Assembly: GCA_030648155.1 (NCBI GenBank)
Contig: JAUSIK010000016.1
Span: 207,944 to 271,943 of the forward strand
Length of the DNA stretch: 64,000 bases
Reading direction: 5' to 3'
From: Nanobdellota archaeon
Lineage (GTDB): Archaea; Nanobdellota; Nanobdellia; Pacearchaeales; GW2011-AR1
Part shown: positions 7,927-16,212 of the stretch, in pieces
Layout: every line of letters begins with the position of its first letter
Position numbering within the stretch: position 1 is the stretch's first letter
Notes under the pieces: model-generated
Database searches by the model: none
What the model was told of the DNA's origin: nothing
What the model saw: only the letters and a program-made list of their open reading frames with translations
Position numbers and translations under genes: made by a program

Positions 7927-9963
7927 ATGAAAGCAGTAATTCTTGCTGGAGGTTTTGGCACTAGATTAAAGAGAGTAATATATGACAGGCCAAAAGCAAT
8001 GGCATCAATTGCAGGCATTCCTTTTTTAGAACATCAACTCCGATTATTAAAAGAGGAAGGAATTTATGAAATTGTTTTATGCGTGTCTTATATGTCTAAT
8101 AAAATAAAATCCTATTTTGGTGATGGGAGTAAAGTAGGTATAAATATAACTTATTCTGATGAAGAAATACCTTTAGGAACTGGAGGGGCTATAAAAAAAG
8201 CAGAGAGATTTTTACAAGATACTTTTTTGGTTTTAAATGGAGATTCTTATTCTCAAATTCAACTTAAAGACTTTATTGAATTCCATAAAAAAAATAAAGG
8301 TCATGCAACTATGGCCTTAAAGGAAACTAAAGATACTGGAATTCACGGAGGGGCTGTTGTCAAGGAAGATAAAATAATGGCTTTTGAAAATAATCCGGCT
8401 AGTGAAAAAAAATTAGGAAATAGCGGGGTTTATCTTTTTGAACCAACAATATTCAATTATATAGAAAACGATAAGAACGTTTCTTTAGAAAAAGAAGTAT
8501 TCCCGAAATTGGCCCAAGAAGGAAATCTTTACGGGTATATTTACGATGGATATTTTATAGATATTGGCTTGCCTGAAACATATCAACAATTTAAAGAAGA
8601 TGTTTTAGACTCTCTTAGACTTGATGAACAAAAAACCATTAGAGATGCTATAAGGAAAATAGACAAAAGTGGAATTAATGCGATAGTAGTTAGTGACGAA
8701 GATAAAAGATTAAAAGGTACTCTTACACAGGATGAAATTAACAGATACATTCTAAAAGGAGGCCATTTGGATGAACATGTCCATAAAGTAATGAATAAGG
8801 AACCTTTTGTTTTAATGGAAGAACTAGTTAATAAAGAAGAAATTGCAAAATTTTTCAAATTTGGAATACATTTTATACCTATTACAGATAGATATGGAAA
8901 ATTAAAAGATATAGAGTTTTATGAAAGTGAAATAGAATCTAAAACTTTTCCTATTGTAAGAGGAAGAGCTCCCCTAAGAGTAAGTTTTGCTGGCGGAGGA
9001 ACTGATTTGCAATATTTCTTTAAACATCATGGTGGTGCTGTTATCAATGCTACGATAAATAAATATTGTTATGGCACTTTGATAAAAAGGGCCGATAAAA
9101 AAATAATAATAAATACTGATACTACGGAAGATATTCTGGTTGATTCTTTGGATAACTTACCTTATAACGGGAAGCTTGATCTTATAAAAGCTATAATTCA
9201 TTTAATAAAACCTCAATTTGGGTTTGAATTATATGTTCATAGCGATTTGCCTCCCGGAAGAGGGCTAGGCTCCTCTGCTAGCCTAGCTGTTTTGATAGCG
9301 AGCTTATTTAACCAAATAATGGATACTAAATTTAATGATTATGAAGTTGCTGAAATTGCATATAGGGCTGAAAGAGAAGAGTTAAATATAAAGGGTGGAT
9401 GGCAGGATCAATATGCAAGTGTGACTGGCGGATTTAATTTCATGGAATTTGGGGCCGATAAATCATTAATTTACCCATTAAGATTAAAAAAAGAAGTAAT
9501 TGATGAATTACAAAACAGATTGCTACTATGTTTTGTCGGCAACTCCCGTGATTCTGGAAAAGTTCATGAAAAACAAGAAAAATCATTCTATCAGGATGAA
9601 AAGGAGAAGATAGAAAGCTTGCTAAAATTAAAAGAACTGACATATTCCATAAGAGAGGCTTTATTGACTAATCATCTAGAAACTTTTGGAAGACTATTAA
9701 ATGATACATGGATTATTAAAAAAAAATTAGACTCTGGCATTTCTAATAAAGTTGTCGATGAATTGTACTATGTCGGCCTTAAGAATGGGGCATATGGCGG
9801 AAGACTTTTAGGCGCTGGTGCAGGAGGATATATATTGTTTTTTTATTCACCAAAAAGAAGAAACGACTTAAAGAGGGCTTTGGAATCTGCAGGAGGAGAG
9901 GTAATGAATTTCGCTTTTGATTCAGAAGGGGTGCAGGTATGGTCGTCAAAACATGTTTACTGA
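7927..9963 (+). CDS. Trifunctional-looking fusion: sugar-1-P nucleotidyltransferase, CBS pair, GHMP heptose kinase
   Basis: A 678-residue protein with three parts. Residues 1 to about 230 are an NTP_transferase (ILAGGFGTRL, then LNGDSY for the metal). Residues about 235-335 look like a CBS-domain pair (AIVVSDEDKRLKGTLT, then IPITDRYGKLKDI). Residues about 343-678 are a GHMP kinase (GRAPLRVSFAGGGTD, ATP loop LPPGRGLGSSASLAV, and GAGAGGYILFF). This kinase type matches HddA, D-glycero-D-manno-heptose 7-phosphate kinase, so the fusion joins the first (kinase) and last (nucleotidyl transfer) steps around the GmhB step. An FKP-like fucokinase/pyrophosphorylase is an alternative. The promoter is a TATA-like TATTTATATAG near 7876, followed by a GAGGT 12 nt before the ATG. 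Confidence 0.85.
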   Translation: MKAVILAGGFGTRLKRVIYDRPKAMASIAGIPFLEHQLRLLKEEGIYEIVLCVSYMSNKIKSYFGDGSKVGINITYSDEEIPLGTGGAIKKAERFLQDTFLVLNGDSYSQIQLKDFIEFHKKNKGHATMALKETKDTGIHGGAVVKEDKIMAFENNPASEKKLGNSGVYLFEPTIFNYIENDKNVSLEKEVFPKLAQEGNLYGYIYDGYFIDIGLPETYQQFKEDVLDSLRLDEQKTIRDAIRKIDKSGINAIVVSDEDKRLKGTLTQDEINRYILKGGHLDEHVHKVMNKEPFVLMEELVNKEEIAKFFKFGIHFIPITDRYGKLKDIEFYESEIESKTFPIVRGRAPLRVSFAGGGTDLQYFFKHHGGAVINATINKYCYGTLIKRADKKIIINTDTTEDILVDSLDNLPYNGKLDLIKAIIHLIKPQFGFELYVHSDLPPGRGLGSSASLAVLIASLFNQIMDTKFNDYEVAEIAYRAEREELNIKGGWQDQYASVTGGFNFMEFGADKSLIYPLRLKKEVIDELQNRLLLCFVGNSRDSGKVHEKQEKSFYQDEKEKIESLLKLKELTYSIREALLTNHLETFGRLLNDTWIIKKKLDSGISNKVVDELYYVGLKNGAYGGRLLGAGAGGYILFFYSPKRRNDLKRALESAGGEVMNFAFDSEGVQVWSSKHVY

Positions 9964-9964
9964 T

Positions 9965-10621
9965 TTAGTCTTGCTTCAATAATGGCTGTATTATTTCTAG
10001 GTTTTTTAGCTCGTCGAACTTGCCAATTATTTCATCGGCCTCATTTAAATATAATTTATCCATAGTTGATGCAATAGCAATACAATAAATTCCTGCACTT
10101 TTTGCTGATTGTATTCCTAATGGGGCGTTTTCAATTACTATACAATCATTAGGGGATAGTTTTAACTTTTCCAGAGCATGAAGAAATGGGTCTGGATGCG
10201 GCTTAAAATTTTTTAAATAATCAGAGGTTACTATTAAATCAAATTTTTTTAGAAAGTCTATAGGTGTAGTTGAAAATAACCTCTCTTTTCTAGCCCCAGA
10301 TACTATGGATATAGAAATATCATTCTTGAGAGAATTTAAAAATTCTGAAACTCCAGGGTATAATGAGAATTTATTAATTTTTTTGAAAACTTCTTCTTTT
10401 TTTCTGATTATTGTTTCTACTTGAGGATTTTTTAAATTGTATTTTTCTGCTAATGATTTTACTATATCTTCTAATTTTGCACCTTCTAGAGGGAAAAAAT
10501 CTTCTTTGCTTATATCTATGCCTTGTTCTCTAAAACTTTCTTCCCAAGCAAGAAAATTATCATCCATTGTTTTAGCTAAAGTACCATCGAAATCAAAAAT
10601 TATGGCTTTTTTATCTTCCAT
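9965..10621 (-). CDS. HAD-superfamily sugar-phosphate phosphatase (beta-phosphoglucomutase/Gph-like)
   Basis: A 218-residue HAD subfamily IA protein. DxD is in IIFDFDGTLAKT. A helical cap follows, then SIVSGARKERL (motif II), the lysine in LKNFKPHPDPFL (motif III), and VIENAPLGIQSAKSAG (motif IV, with Glu-Asn where ED or GD is usual). It is last in a leftward operon with the cupin gene (4 nt upstream) and the DJ-1 gene. Only 1 nt separates its stop from that of the convergent fusion gene. Substrate unknown. Confidence 0.82.
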   Translation of the reverse strand: MEDKKAIIFDFDGTLAKTMDDNFLAWEESFREQGIDISKEDFFPLEGAKLEDIVKSLAEKYNLKNPQVETIIRKKEEVFKKINKFSLYPGVSEFLNSLKNDISISIVSGARKERLFSTTPIDFLKKFDLIVTSDYLKNFKPHPDPFLHALEKLKLSPNDCIVIENAPLGIQSAKSAGIYCIAIASTMDKLYLNEADEIIGKFDELKNLEIIQPLLKQD

Positions 10622-10625
10622 ATTG

Positions 10626-11381
10626 CTATATTTTTTTTATCTGCAAAAGTTCTATAGTATCATTTGCGATGAACTTTTCTTTTCCCATTAATAATGAAGA
10701 GTCAATTATATCCCCTATTTTATAAAAATCTCCATTTTCTTTATTTATAAGGTTTCCTTTTAATATAATATACAGACTTCTTTCGTCATGCCTAATATTA
10801 CTGGTTATTTTATCCTCATCCTCTAGTTTTTTTAGGCAAAAAAATATATTTCTTATATTTTTTGTATTCTCAAATTCTTCTTTTTGAAAAGACAGATATT
10901 CGTAACTTGCTATATCTTTTGACATGAAATCTTTCGACTCATAACCCCTTGATTCTCTGCCATAATCATCTGATAACCTTAAAAGATCAGTTTTTTGAGA
11001 GGGAGTTTCTACTTCCATTAAGATCAATCCCTGATCTGACACTGCTTGTGTGCAATGAAATACTTTTTTATCCAGTACAAGGCAGTCTTTTTCTTTTAGA
11101 TGGAATCCATTTTCAAGAGTTGTGCATACTGCCTCTCCTGAAAGAACAATTAAAGAGGTTTTTTTGTTAAGATGGCAATGCATTGAAGTTAAGCATCCTG
11201 GCTTAAGATATAACATCCAGATTGAAACGTGGTCGTTTTGATACATTAGGTATTCATATCCCCAAGGCTTATTTACAACTATGTTTGAGAAATCGAATTT
11301 TTCCAGATGAGTGTCTATTGGAGTAAAGATATGAGATATTCTTGCCCTATCCACCTCGCTATTTTTAACTACTTTTATCAT
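10626..11381 (-). CDS. Cupin-domain protein (two cupin-like halves)
   Basis: A 251-residue protein. Its N-terminal half carries a type II mannose-6-phosphate isomerase-like cupin: KPWGYEYL, then SMHCHLNKKTS (metal histidines), GEAVCT and VFHCTQAV. The C-terminal part (DERSLYIILKGNL onward) looks like a second, shorter cupin lacking the histidines. It overlaps the upstream DJ-1 gene by 17 nt and precedes the HAD gene by 4 nt, so the three are one transcription unit. A role in sugar isomerisation or sensing is possible but not shown. Confidence 0.75.
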   Translation of the reverse strand: MIKVVKNSEVDRARISHIFTPIDTHLEKFDFSNIVVNKPWGYEYLMYQNDHVSIWMLYLKPGCLTSMHCHLNKKTSLIVLSGEAVCTTLENGFHLKEKDCLVLDKKVFHCTQAVSDQGLILMEVETPSQKTDLLRLSDDYGRESRGYESKDFMSKDIASYEYLSFQKEEFENTKNIRNIFFCLKKLEDEDKITSNIRHDERSLYIILKGNLINKENGDFYKIGDIIDSSLLMGKEKFIANDTIELLQIKKI

Positions 11382-11892
11382 TTTTTTCGTTATATACTCT
11401 TAATGATTCTTTCATCCAGGGACCTAGATGCTTATAATGTGGGGAGGTAATTATATTCTTATCTGTCACAAAAGGAGCATCCACATATAGTGCGCCTGCA
11501 TTATTAATATCATCTTTTATACTATAATATCCGCTTAATTTTCTTCCTTTAACTACTTTGGCAGAAATCAATAACTGACTAGCATGACATATTGATGCGA
11601 TAATCTTTCCTTTGGAATCCCACTCTCTAATTATATCAATTATCTTATTATTTTGCCTCATGTACTCCATTGCTTTTGCTCCTCCAGGCAAAACTAAAAT
11701 ATCGTACTCTTCGGGCTTGACGTCTTCTACTTTCATATTAACTGGTATCTTTGTTCCAAGTGCTCCGATTGTCTCTTGCCCGTCTTCAGTGGCTACATCC
11801 ACTGTGAAATTCTCCTCTTTTAGTCTGTAAAAAGGATAGATAAATTCATGATCCTGAACAAGTTTTCCTGTTAATATCAATGCTCTTTTCAT
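11365..11892 (-). CDS. DJ-1/PfpI-family protein
   Basis: A class I glutamine-amidotransferase-like protein of about 175 residues. It begins ALILTGKLVQDHEF, has VLPGGAKAM, and shows the nucleophile-elbow cysteine in ASICHASQLL followed by a conserved histidine region. Such proteins act as deglycases, proteases or chaperones. The frame extends to 11943. The shared TATA-like AAATATTT at 11947-11954 is too close to that ATG, so I place the start at the internal Met (11892). It begins a leftward operon with the cupin and HAD genes. Confidence 0.8.
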   Translation of the reverse strand: MKRALILTGKLVQDHEFIYPFYRLKEENFTVDVATEDGQETIGALGTKIPVNMKVEDVKPEEYDILVLPGGAKAMEYMRQNNKIIDIIREWDSKGKIIASICHASQLLISAKVVKGRKLSGYYSIKDDINNAGALYVDAPFVTDKNIITSPHYKHLGPWMKESLRVYNEKNDKSS

Positions 11893-11945
11893 ATACTCTA
11901 GTTGAAATCCTGTTTTAAAAGGTTTATGAAGCTGTAATTCCATTA

Positions 11946-11956
11946 TAGAAATATTT
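11946..11956. promoter_or_regulatory. Shared, near-palindromic TATA-like element of a divergent gene pair
   Basis: The motif GAAATATTTAA lies between the leftward DJ-1 operon and the rightward SDR gene. Its core AAATATTT is palindromic. The distance to the GTG at 11983 is about 31 nt. In the other direction the Met at 11892 is about 60 nt away, which would leave a short leader. This is the only TATA-like box in the gap and could serve both directions. Confidence 0.45.
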
Positions 11957-11982
11957 AAGTAAGAGAATTTATTTTTGTTTTT

Positions 11983-12651
11983 GTGGATAAAATTGCATTA
12001 ATTACTGGGGCTGGAAGAGGATTAGGAAGAGAATTGGCACTGACTTTTGCTGAGAATGGATATGATATTTTTCTGCAAGGCCGAGACAAGAAAAATCTTG
12101 AAAATGTTTCTGCACAGATTAATTCTATAGGGAAAAAAACATGGATTTTGGAAGGAGATGTTAGAGACAATAAAGTAATTGAAGAGATATTTAGAAATAT
12201 CAAAGAGAAAAATATCGGTCTTTTGATAAATAATGCAGGAGCCCCTAGCTTAGGAATACCATTTGAGCAGGAAACAGATGAACAGCTCACTGAAGTAATA
12301 ACCACTAATTTGCTATCACAGATAAAACTTATAAACAAAGTTTATAGAATTTTTTTGGAAAGAAATAATGGAGGTATTATTAATATAAATTCTATTTTAG
12401 GTTTGGAAAGCAAAGCATTAAGAGCAGTTTATTGTGCAAGCAGATGGGGCTCAAGAGGATTTAATGAATCTTTAAAAAAAGAAATTGGTGAAAAACCTAT
12501 TAGAATAATGGATGTTTATCCAACTAGAATTAAAACTAAGCCTGAATATACTAAAGGAATGGAAGTTAAATATGTAGCAGAAAAGGTATATGATAGTTAT
12601 GTGAATAGTAAGGTAAATGAACTTATTTTAGATGATAGGCCTAAAAAATAA
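11983..12651 (+). CDS. Classical short-chain dehydrogenase with atypical active-site lysine
   Basis: A 222-residue classical SDR. The cofactor motif is ITGAGRGLGRE, NNAG is present (LLINNAGAP), and the serine is in ININSILGLE. The catalytic tetrad segment reads YCASR, with Arg where YxxxK demands Lys. It starts with GTG and lacks a ribosome-binding site. The substrate is unknown. Location in the glycan island suggests a keto-sugar or lipid oxidoreductase, but the Lys-to-Arg change leaves catalytic competence uncertain. Confidence 0.82.
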   Translation: MDKIALITGAGRGLGRELALTFAENGYDIFLQGRDKKNLENVSAQINSIGKKTWILEGDVRDNKVIEEIFRNIKEKNIGLLINNAGAPSLGIPFEQETDEQLTEVITTNLLSQIKLINKVYRIFLERNNGGIININSILGLESKALRAVYCASRWGSRGFNESLKKEIGEKPIRIMDVYPTRIKTKPEYTKGMEVKYVAEKVYDSYVNSKVNELILDDRPKK

Positions 12652-12730
12652 TAAATGAATAAGTTTTTATAAATGGTTATATATAAGATACTATCATAAT
12701 GTTTATATAGAGTTTTTTATTTTTGTTTTC

Positions 12731-13531
12731 ATGCTGCAATTAAGTACGTGGAAACCTGGACAGGCTCGAGAGGCTACAAAAGAAGAAAAAGAATTTTACG
12801 AAGAAAATGGCTATATAGTATTAAAGGGTGTGTATTCCTCCGAGGAATGCGATGAAATTTTTGCCGTTATAGAAAGACATGCTGATCATGATTTTGCTGC
12901 TATAATGAATCCCCATAGATCTGAATTTTTGAGAGCTTTAGATCCCAGGCCTAATAATTTCAGAATAAATTCCCAGATTGCCGAAAGTTCTAATTTTCTA
13001 TCTGAATTAATGAAAGATCCTAGAATAGTTGCTGTTTTGGAATCATTACAAGGAAATATTCTTGATGGTGTAATGAGTCAGATAATATTTAAGGAAGCAG
13101 GAAGTAATTATGCTTCTCAAGGATGGAATCCTCACCAAGATAATGCCTATACTAGAAATAAAAATGGATTATATATAACTACAAACTTATTTTTGGAAAA
13201 GGCTCTTTTTGAAAACGGTACGATGTATCTTTATCCGGGATCTCATAAGGAGGGTTTATTGCCTTCAGAACATAAGAGAAGCTTTAGGGAAGACAAAGGA
13301 ACAAACCCCGGAAATACTGTAGAAATTCCTGAGAAACATAAAGGAAAAGATAAATTGATTAATTTTGATAAAGGGGATGTATTAGTATTGCATGGAAATG
13401 TTATTCATGGATCCTATCCGAATATTTCTAAAATATTATCAAGACCGTTATATATGAACACTTATCTTCCGCCTGGAGAAGATTATAATCCTGGAGTTAT
13501 TGCAAAAAGAGAAAGAATGAAGCTTCATTGA
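12731..13531 (+). CDS. Phytanoyl-CoA dioxygenase (PhyH)-family Fe(II)/2-oxoglutarate oxygenase
   Basis: A 266-residue PhyH-like protein. The iron-binding facial triad is visible: HQD in WNPHQDNAYTR, and the distal His in LHGNVIHGSYPN, followed by the Arg in SRPLYMNTYLPPG that usually binds 2-oxoglutarate. It is leaderless: a TATA-like GTTTATATAG is centred about 25 nt before the ATG. Members hydroxylate small molecules, lipids or secondary metabolites. Here a sugar or lipid moiety of the surface polymer is a plausible but unproven target. Confidence 0.85.
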   Translation: MLQLSTWKPGQAREATKEEKEFYEENGYIVLKGVYSSEECDEIFAVIERHADHDFAAIMNPHRSEFLRALDPRPNNFRINSQIAESSNFLSELMKDPRIVAVLESLQGNILDGVMSQIIFKEAGSNYASQGWNPHQDNAYTRNKNGLYITTNLFLEKALFENGTMYLYPGSHKEGLLPSEHKRSFREDKGTNPGNTVEIPEKHKGKDKLINFDKGDVLVLHGNVIHGSYPNISKILSRPLYMNTYLPPGEDYNPGVIAKRERMKLH

Positions 13532-13577
13532 ATTTTATATTCATAATATTTAAATAGCTATATCTATGATTTTTTAT

Positions 13578-15524
13578 ATGGGTTTTTATTCGGGTAAAAA
13601 GATTTTAGTTACTGGTGGAACTGGGATGATTGGAAAACCATTAGTTGATCTATTAATAAAAGAAGGTGCAATAGTTCGTATAGCCTCTTTAGATGATCCT
13701 TCCCGTGCTAACCCTCAAGCAGAATTTATTAAAGCGGATCTAACTGATTTTCAAACTTGCATGAATATATGTAAAGATATGGAAATTGTTTTTAGTTTGG
13801 TTGGAATAAAAGGATCTCCAAAAATGATGAAAGAGAGGCCAGCCAGTTATTTTGTTCCGTCTCTATTCTTTAATACCAATATGATGGAAGCAGCCCGAAA
13901 ATGCAATGTTCAAAGATATTTATATACCAGTTCTATCGGAGTATATGCTCCTGCTGAAACTTTTAATGAGGATGACGTTCAAAAAAATTTACCTTCTCCA
14001 AATGATCTTTTTGGAGGGTGGCATAAAAGAACGGCCGAATTACAAGCAGAAGCATATAAAATAGAATATGGATGGGATAAAATATCTATAGTTAGGCCTG
14101 CTAATGTATATGGGCCTCATGATAACTTTGATCCAGAAAATGCAATGGTAATACCGGCCTTAATTCATAGGGCAATTTCTGGCGAGAATCCCTTAAAAGT
14201 CAAAGGTGATGGAAATTCAATTAGAGACTTTATTTTTTCAGAAGATGTTGCGCGGGGGATGATGCTTGTTGTTGAAAAAGGATATAATCTTCCTGTAAAC
14301 CTTGGAAGCGGGACTAAATTTAGCGTTAGAGATATTGTAAACATGATAGTATCTAATTTGGAAAAAAAACCGGTTATCGAATATGAGCCCTCTAAAAGTT
14401 TGGGTGGAGATAAAGTCCGAGTAATGAATATAGAAAGAGCCGAGTCTATTGGATTTAGACCTCAAACGTCCTTGGAAGAGGGTATTAAGAAAACAATAGG
14501 GTGGTATAAAGATAATAAGGAAACTGCCGATAAAAGGTTTAATGTCTTTACAATAAAAAGAAAAAGAGTTTTAATTTGTGGTGCTACCGGGTTCTTGGGC
14601 AGAAATATTGCTGAATCTCTTGCCAACAGACATGATTTGGAAATATTTGGGACTTATTTTAATTCAGAACCTTTAAAAAATCCAAGAATTAAAATGATAA
14701 AGGCAGATTTAAGAGATCCAGAAATAGTGAAGGAAGTTGTAAAAAACAAGGATGTTATTATTCAAATGGCTGCAATTACTTCTGGAGCAAAGGACATAAA
14801 GTCTATTCCCCATATACATGTTACCGATAATGCTCTTATGAACTCTTTGATTTTTAGGGCCGCTCATGATAATAAAATTCCGCATGTAATTTTCCCAAGT
14901 TGCAGTATTATGTACTCTTCTCAAGAGGAACCTCTAAAAGAAGAAGATTTTGATATATCTAAAGGAATTCCTGAAAAATATTTTGGCGCAGGCTGGACTA
15001 AAGTTTATTTAGAGAAAATGTGCGAATTTTTTTCAAAGAGAGGAGAAACAAAATACACGGTAATAAGGCACTCTAATGTGTATGGCCCCTATGATAAATT
15101 TGATTTAGAAAAGTCCCATGTTTTTGGGGCAACTATGACAAAAATAATGACTGCTGCCGATGGTGGAAAAATTACAGTATGGGGGGATGGAAAGGAAGAT
15201 AAAGATCTAATTTATATCGATGATTTTGTAGACTTCATTAATATTGCCTTAGATAGGCAAACATCTAAATTTGAGCTTTTAAATATAGGATATGGGAAGC
15301 CAATTTCAATTAGAGAAATAGTTAGTAAAATAATCGAAAAATCAGGGAAAAAGATAGATGTCGAATATGATTTATCCCATTTATCAAAATATACTAAGAT
15401 TGTTCTAGATTATAGAAAGGCAAATAATCTATTTGGATGGAAGCCTAAAACATCAATTGAAGAAGGCATAAATAAAACTATCGAGTGGTATAAAAATAAC
15501 TTGCTAATTATTAATAATCCATAA
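13578..15524 (+). CDS. Tandem two-domain extended SDR (epimerase-epimerase fusion)
   Basis: A 648-residue protein of two complete extended-SDR domains. The first (about 1-320) begins VTGGTGMIGK, has YTSSIGVYA and ends TSLEEGIKKTIGWY. The second (about 330-648) begins ICGATGFLGR, has SCSIMYSS and ends TSIEEGINKTIEWY. In each domain the lysine of the catalytic YxxxK is present (FGGWHKRTAE and FGAGWTKVYLE), but the tyrosine position holds Gly and Ala. The start at 13578 rather than 13566 is supported by the TATA-like ATTTAAATA centred 26 nt upstream. The near-identical C-terminal signatures suggest origin by duplication. Confidence 0.85.
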   Translation: MGFYSGKKILVTGGTGMIGKPLVDLLIKEGAIVRIASLDDPSRANPQAEFIKADLTDFQTCMNICKDMEIVFSLVGIKGSPKMMKERPASYFVPSLFFNTNMMEAARKCNVQRYLYTSSIGVYAPAETFNEDDVQKNLPSPNDLFGGWHKRTAELQAEAYKIEYGWDKISIVRPANVYGPHDNFDPENAMVIPALIHRAISGENPLKVKGDGNSIRDFIFSEDVARGMMLVVEKGYNLPVNLGSGTKFSVRDIVNMIVSNLEKKPVIEYEPSKSLGGDKVRVMNIERAESIGFRPQTSLEEGIKKTIGWYKDNKETADKRFNVFTIKRKRVLICGATGFLGRNIAESLANRHDLEIFGTYFNSEPLKNPRIKMIKADLRDPEIVKEVVKNKDVIIQMAAITSGAKDIKSIPHIHVTDNALMNSLIFRAAHDNKIPHVIFPSCSIMYSSQEEPLKEEDFDISKGIPEKYFGAGWTKVYLEKMCEFFSKRGETKYTVIRHSNVYGPYDKFDLEKSHVFGATMTKIMTAADGGKITVWGDGKEDKDLIYIDDFVDFINIALDRQTSKFELLNIGYGKPISIREIVSKIIEKSGKKIDVEYDLSHLSKYTKIVLDYRKANNLFGWKPKTSIEEGINKTIEWYKNNLLIINNP

Positions 15525-15555
15525 CATTTATATGCTATATCTATCAATTTTCTAA

Positions 15556-16212
15556 ATGAACATCTTATTTAAAAAAATTAAAGCGATTGGATTTGATTTA
15601 GATGAAACGCTATATGCTCCAAATGAAGAAATTAATGAAAGAATTAGAAATGAAATTGCAAAAAGAATACTCCAAAATAAACCAGATTTGGGAAATATAA
15701 AGAATGCACGAAATTTATATGAAACTAATTATAAAAAATGGAAAAGTGGATCCTTAACCTTAAAAAAACTTAAACTTGAAAATCCGGAACAAATTATGCA
15801 TGAATGTTTATCCAATGCAAATGTAATCAATCTTATTAAAGAAGACCCTATATTGACTATTATTTTAAATAAAATAAAAGAAAAATATGAATTATTTTTA
15901 CTAACTGGAAGCCCTAGTGAAACATCTATGGAAAAAATAAAAAAAATAGGAATTAATATTAATATTTTTAACAATTTAATTTTTGGAAACACTTTTCCAG
16001 AAGCAAAAAAAATAGATAGTACTATGTTTCAAAATTTCTTAAAAACTTCAAAATATAAACCTGATGAGCATGTTTATATTGGCGATAATTTAAAAACAGA
16101 TATTTTGCCTGCTAAATCCCAAGGAATGAAAACTATTTATTTGGGAAATGAAATACAAGAAGCCGATTATTGTATAAAAGATATTTATGAAATTGAAAAA
16201 CTTTTTTTATAA
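15556..16212 (+). CDS. HAD-superfamily phosphatase (pyrimidine 5'-nucleotidase-like)
   Basis: A 218-residue HAD protein with GFDLDETLYAP (DxDxT) at the N-terminus, a helical cap, FLLTGSPSET (motif II), and VYIGDNLKTDILPAKSQG (motif IV). FDLDETLY is typical of the subgroup that includes pyrimidine 5'-nucleotidases and N-acylneuraminate-9-phosphatase-like enzymes. A leaderless start is supported by the TATA-like CATTTATATG centred 25 nt upstream. It overlaps the 3' end of the E1 beta-like gene by 6 nt in convergent arrangement. Confidence 0.82.
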   Translation: MNILFKKIKAIGFDLDETLYAPNEEINERIRNEIAKRILQNKPDLGNIKNARNLYETNYKKWKSGSLTLKKLKLENPEQIMHECLSNANVINLIKEDPILTIILNKIKEKYELFLLTGSPSETSMEKIKKIGININIFNNLIFGNTFPEAKKIDSTMFQNFLKTSKYKPDEHVYIGDNLKTDILPAKSQGMKTIYLGNEIQEADYCIKDIYEIEKLFL

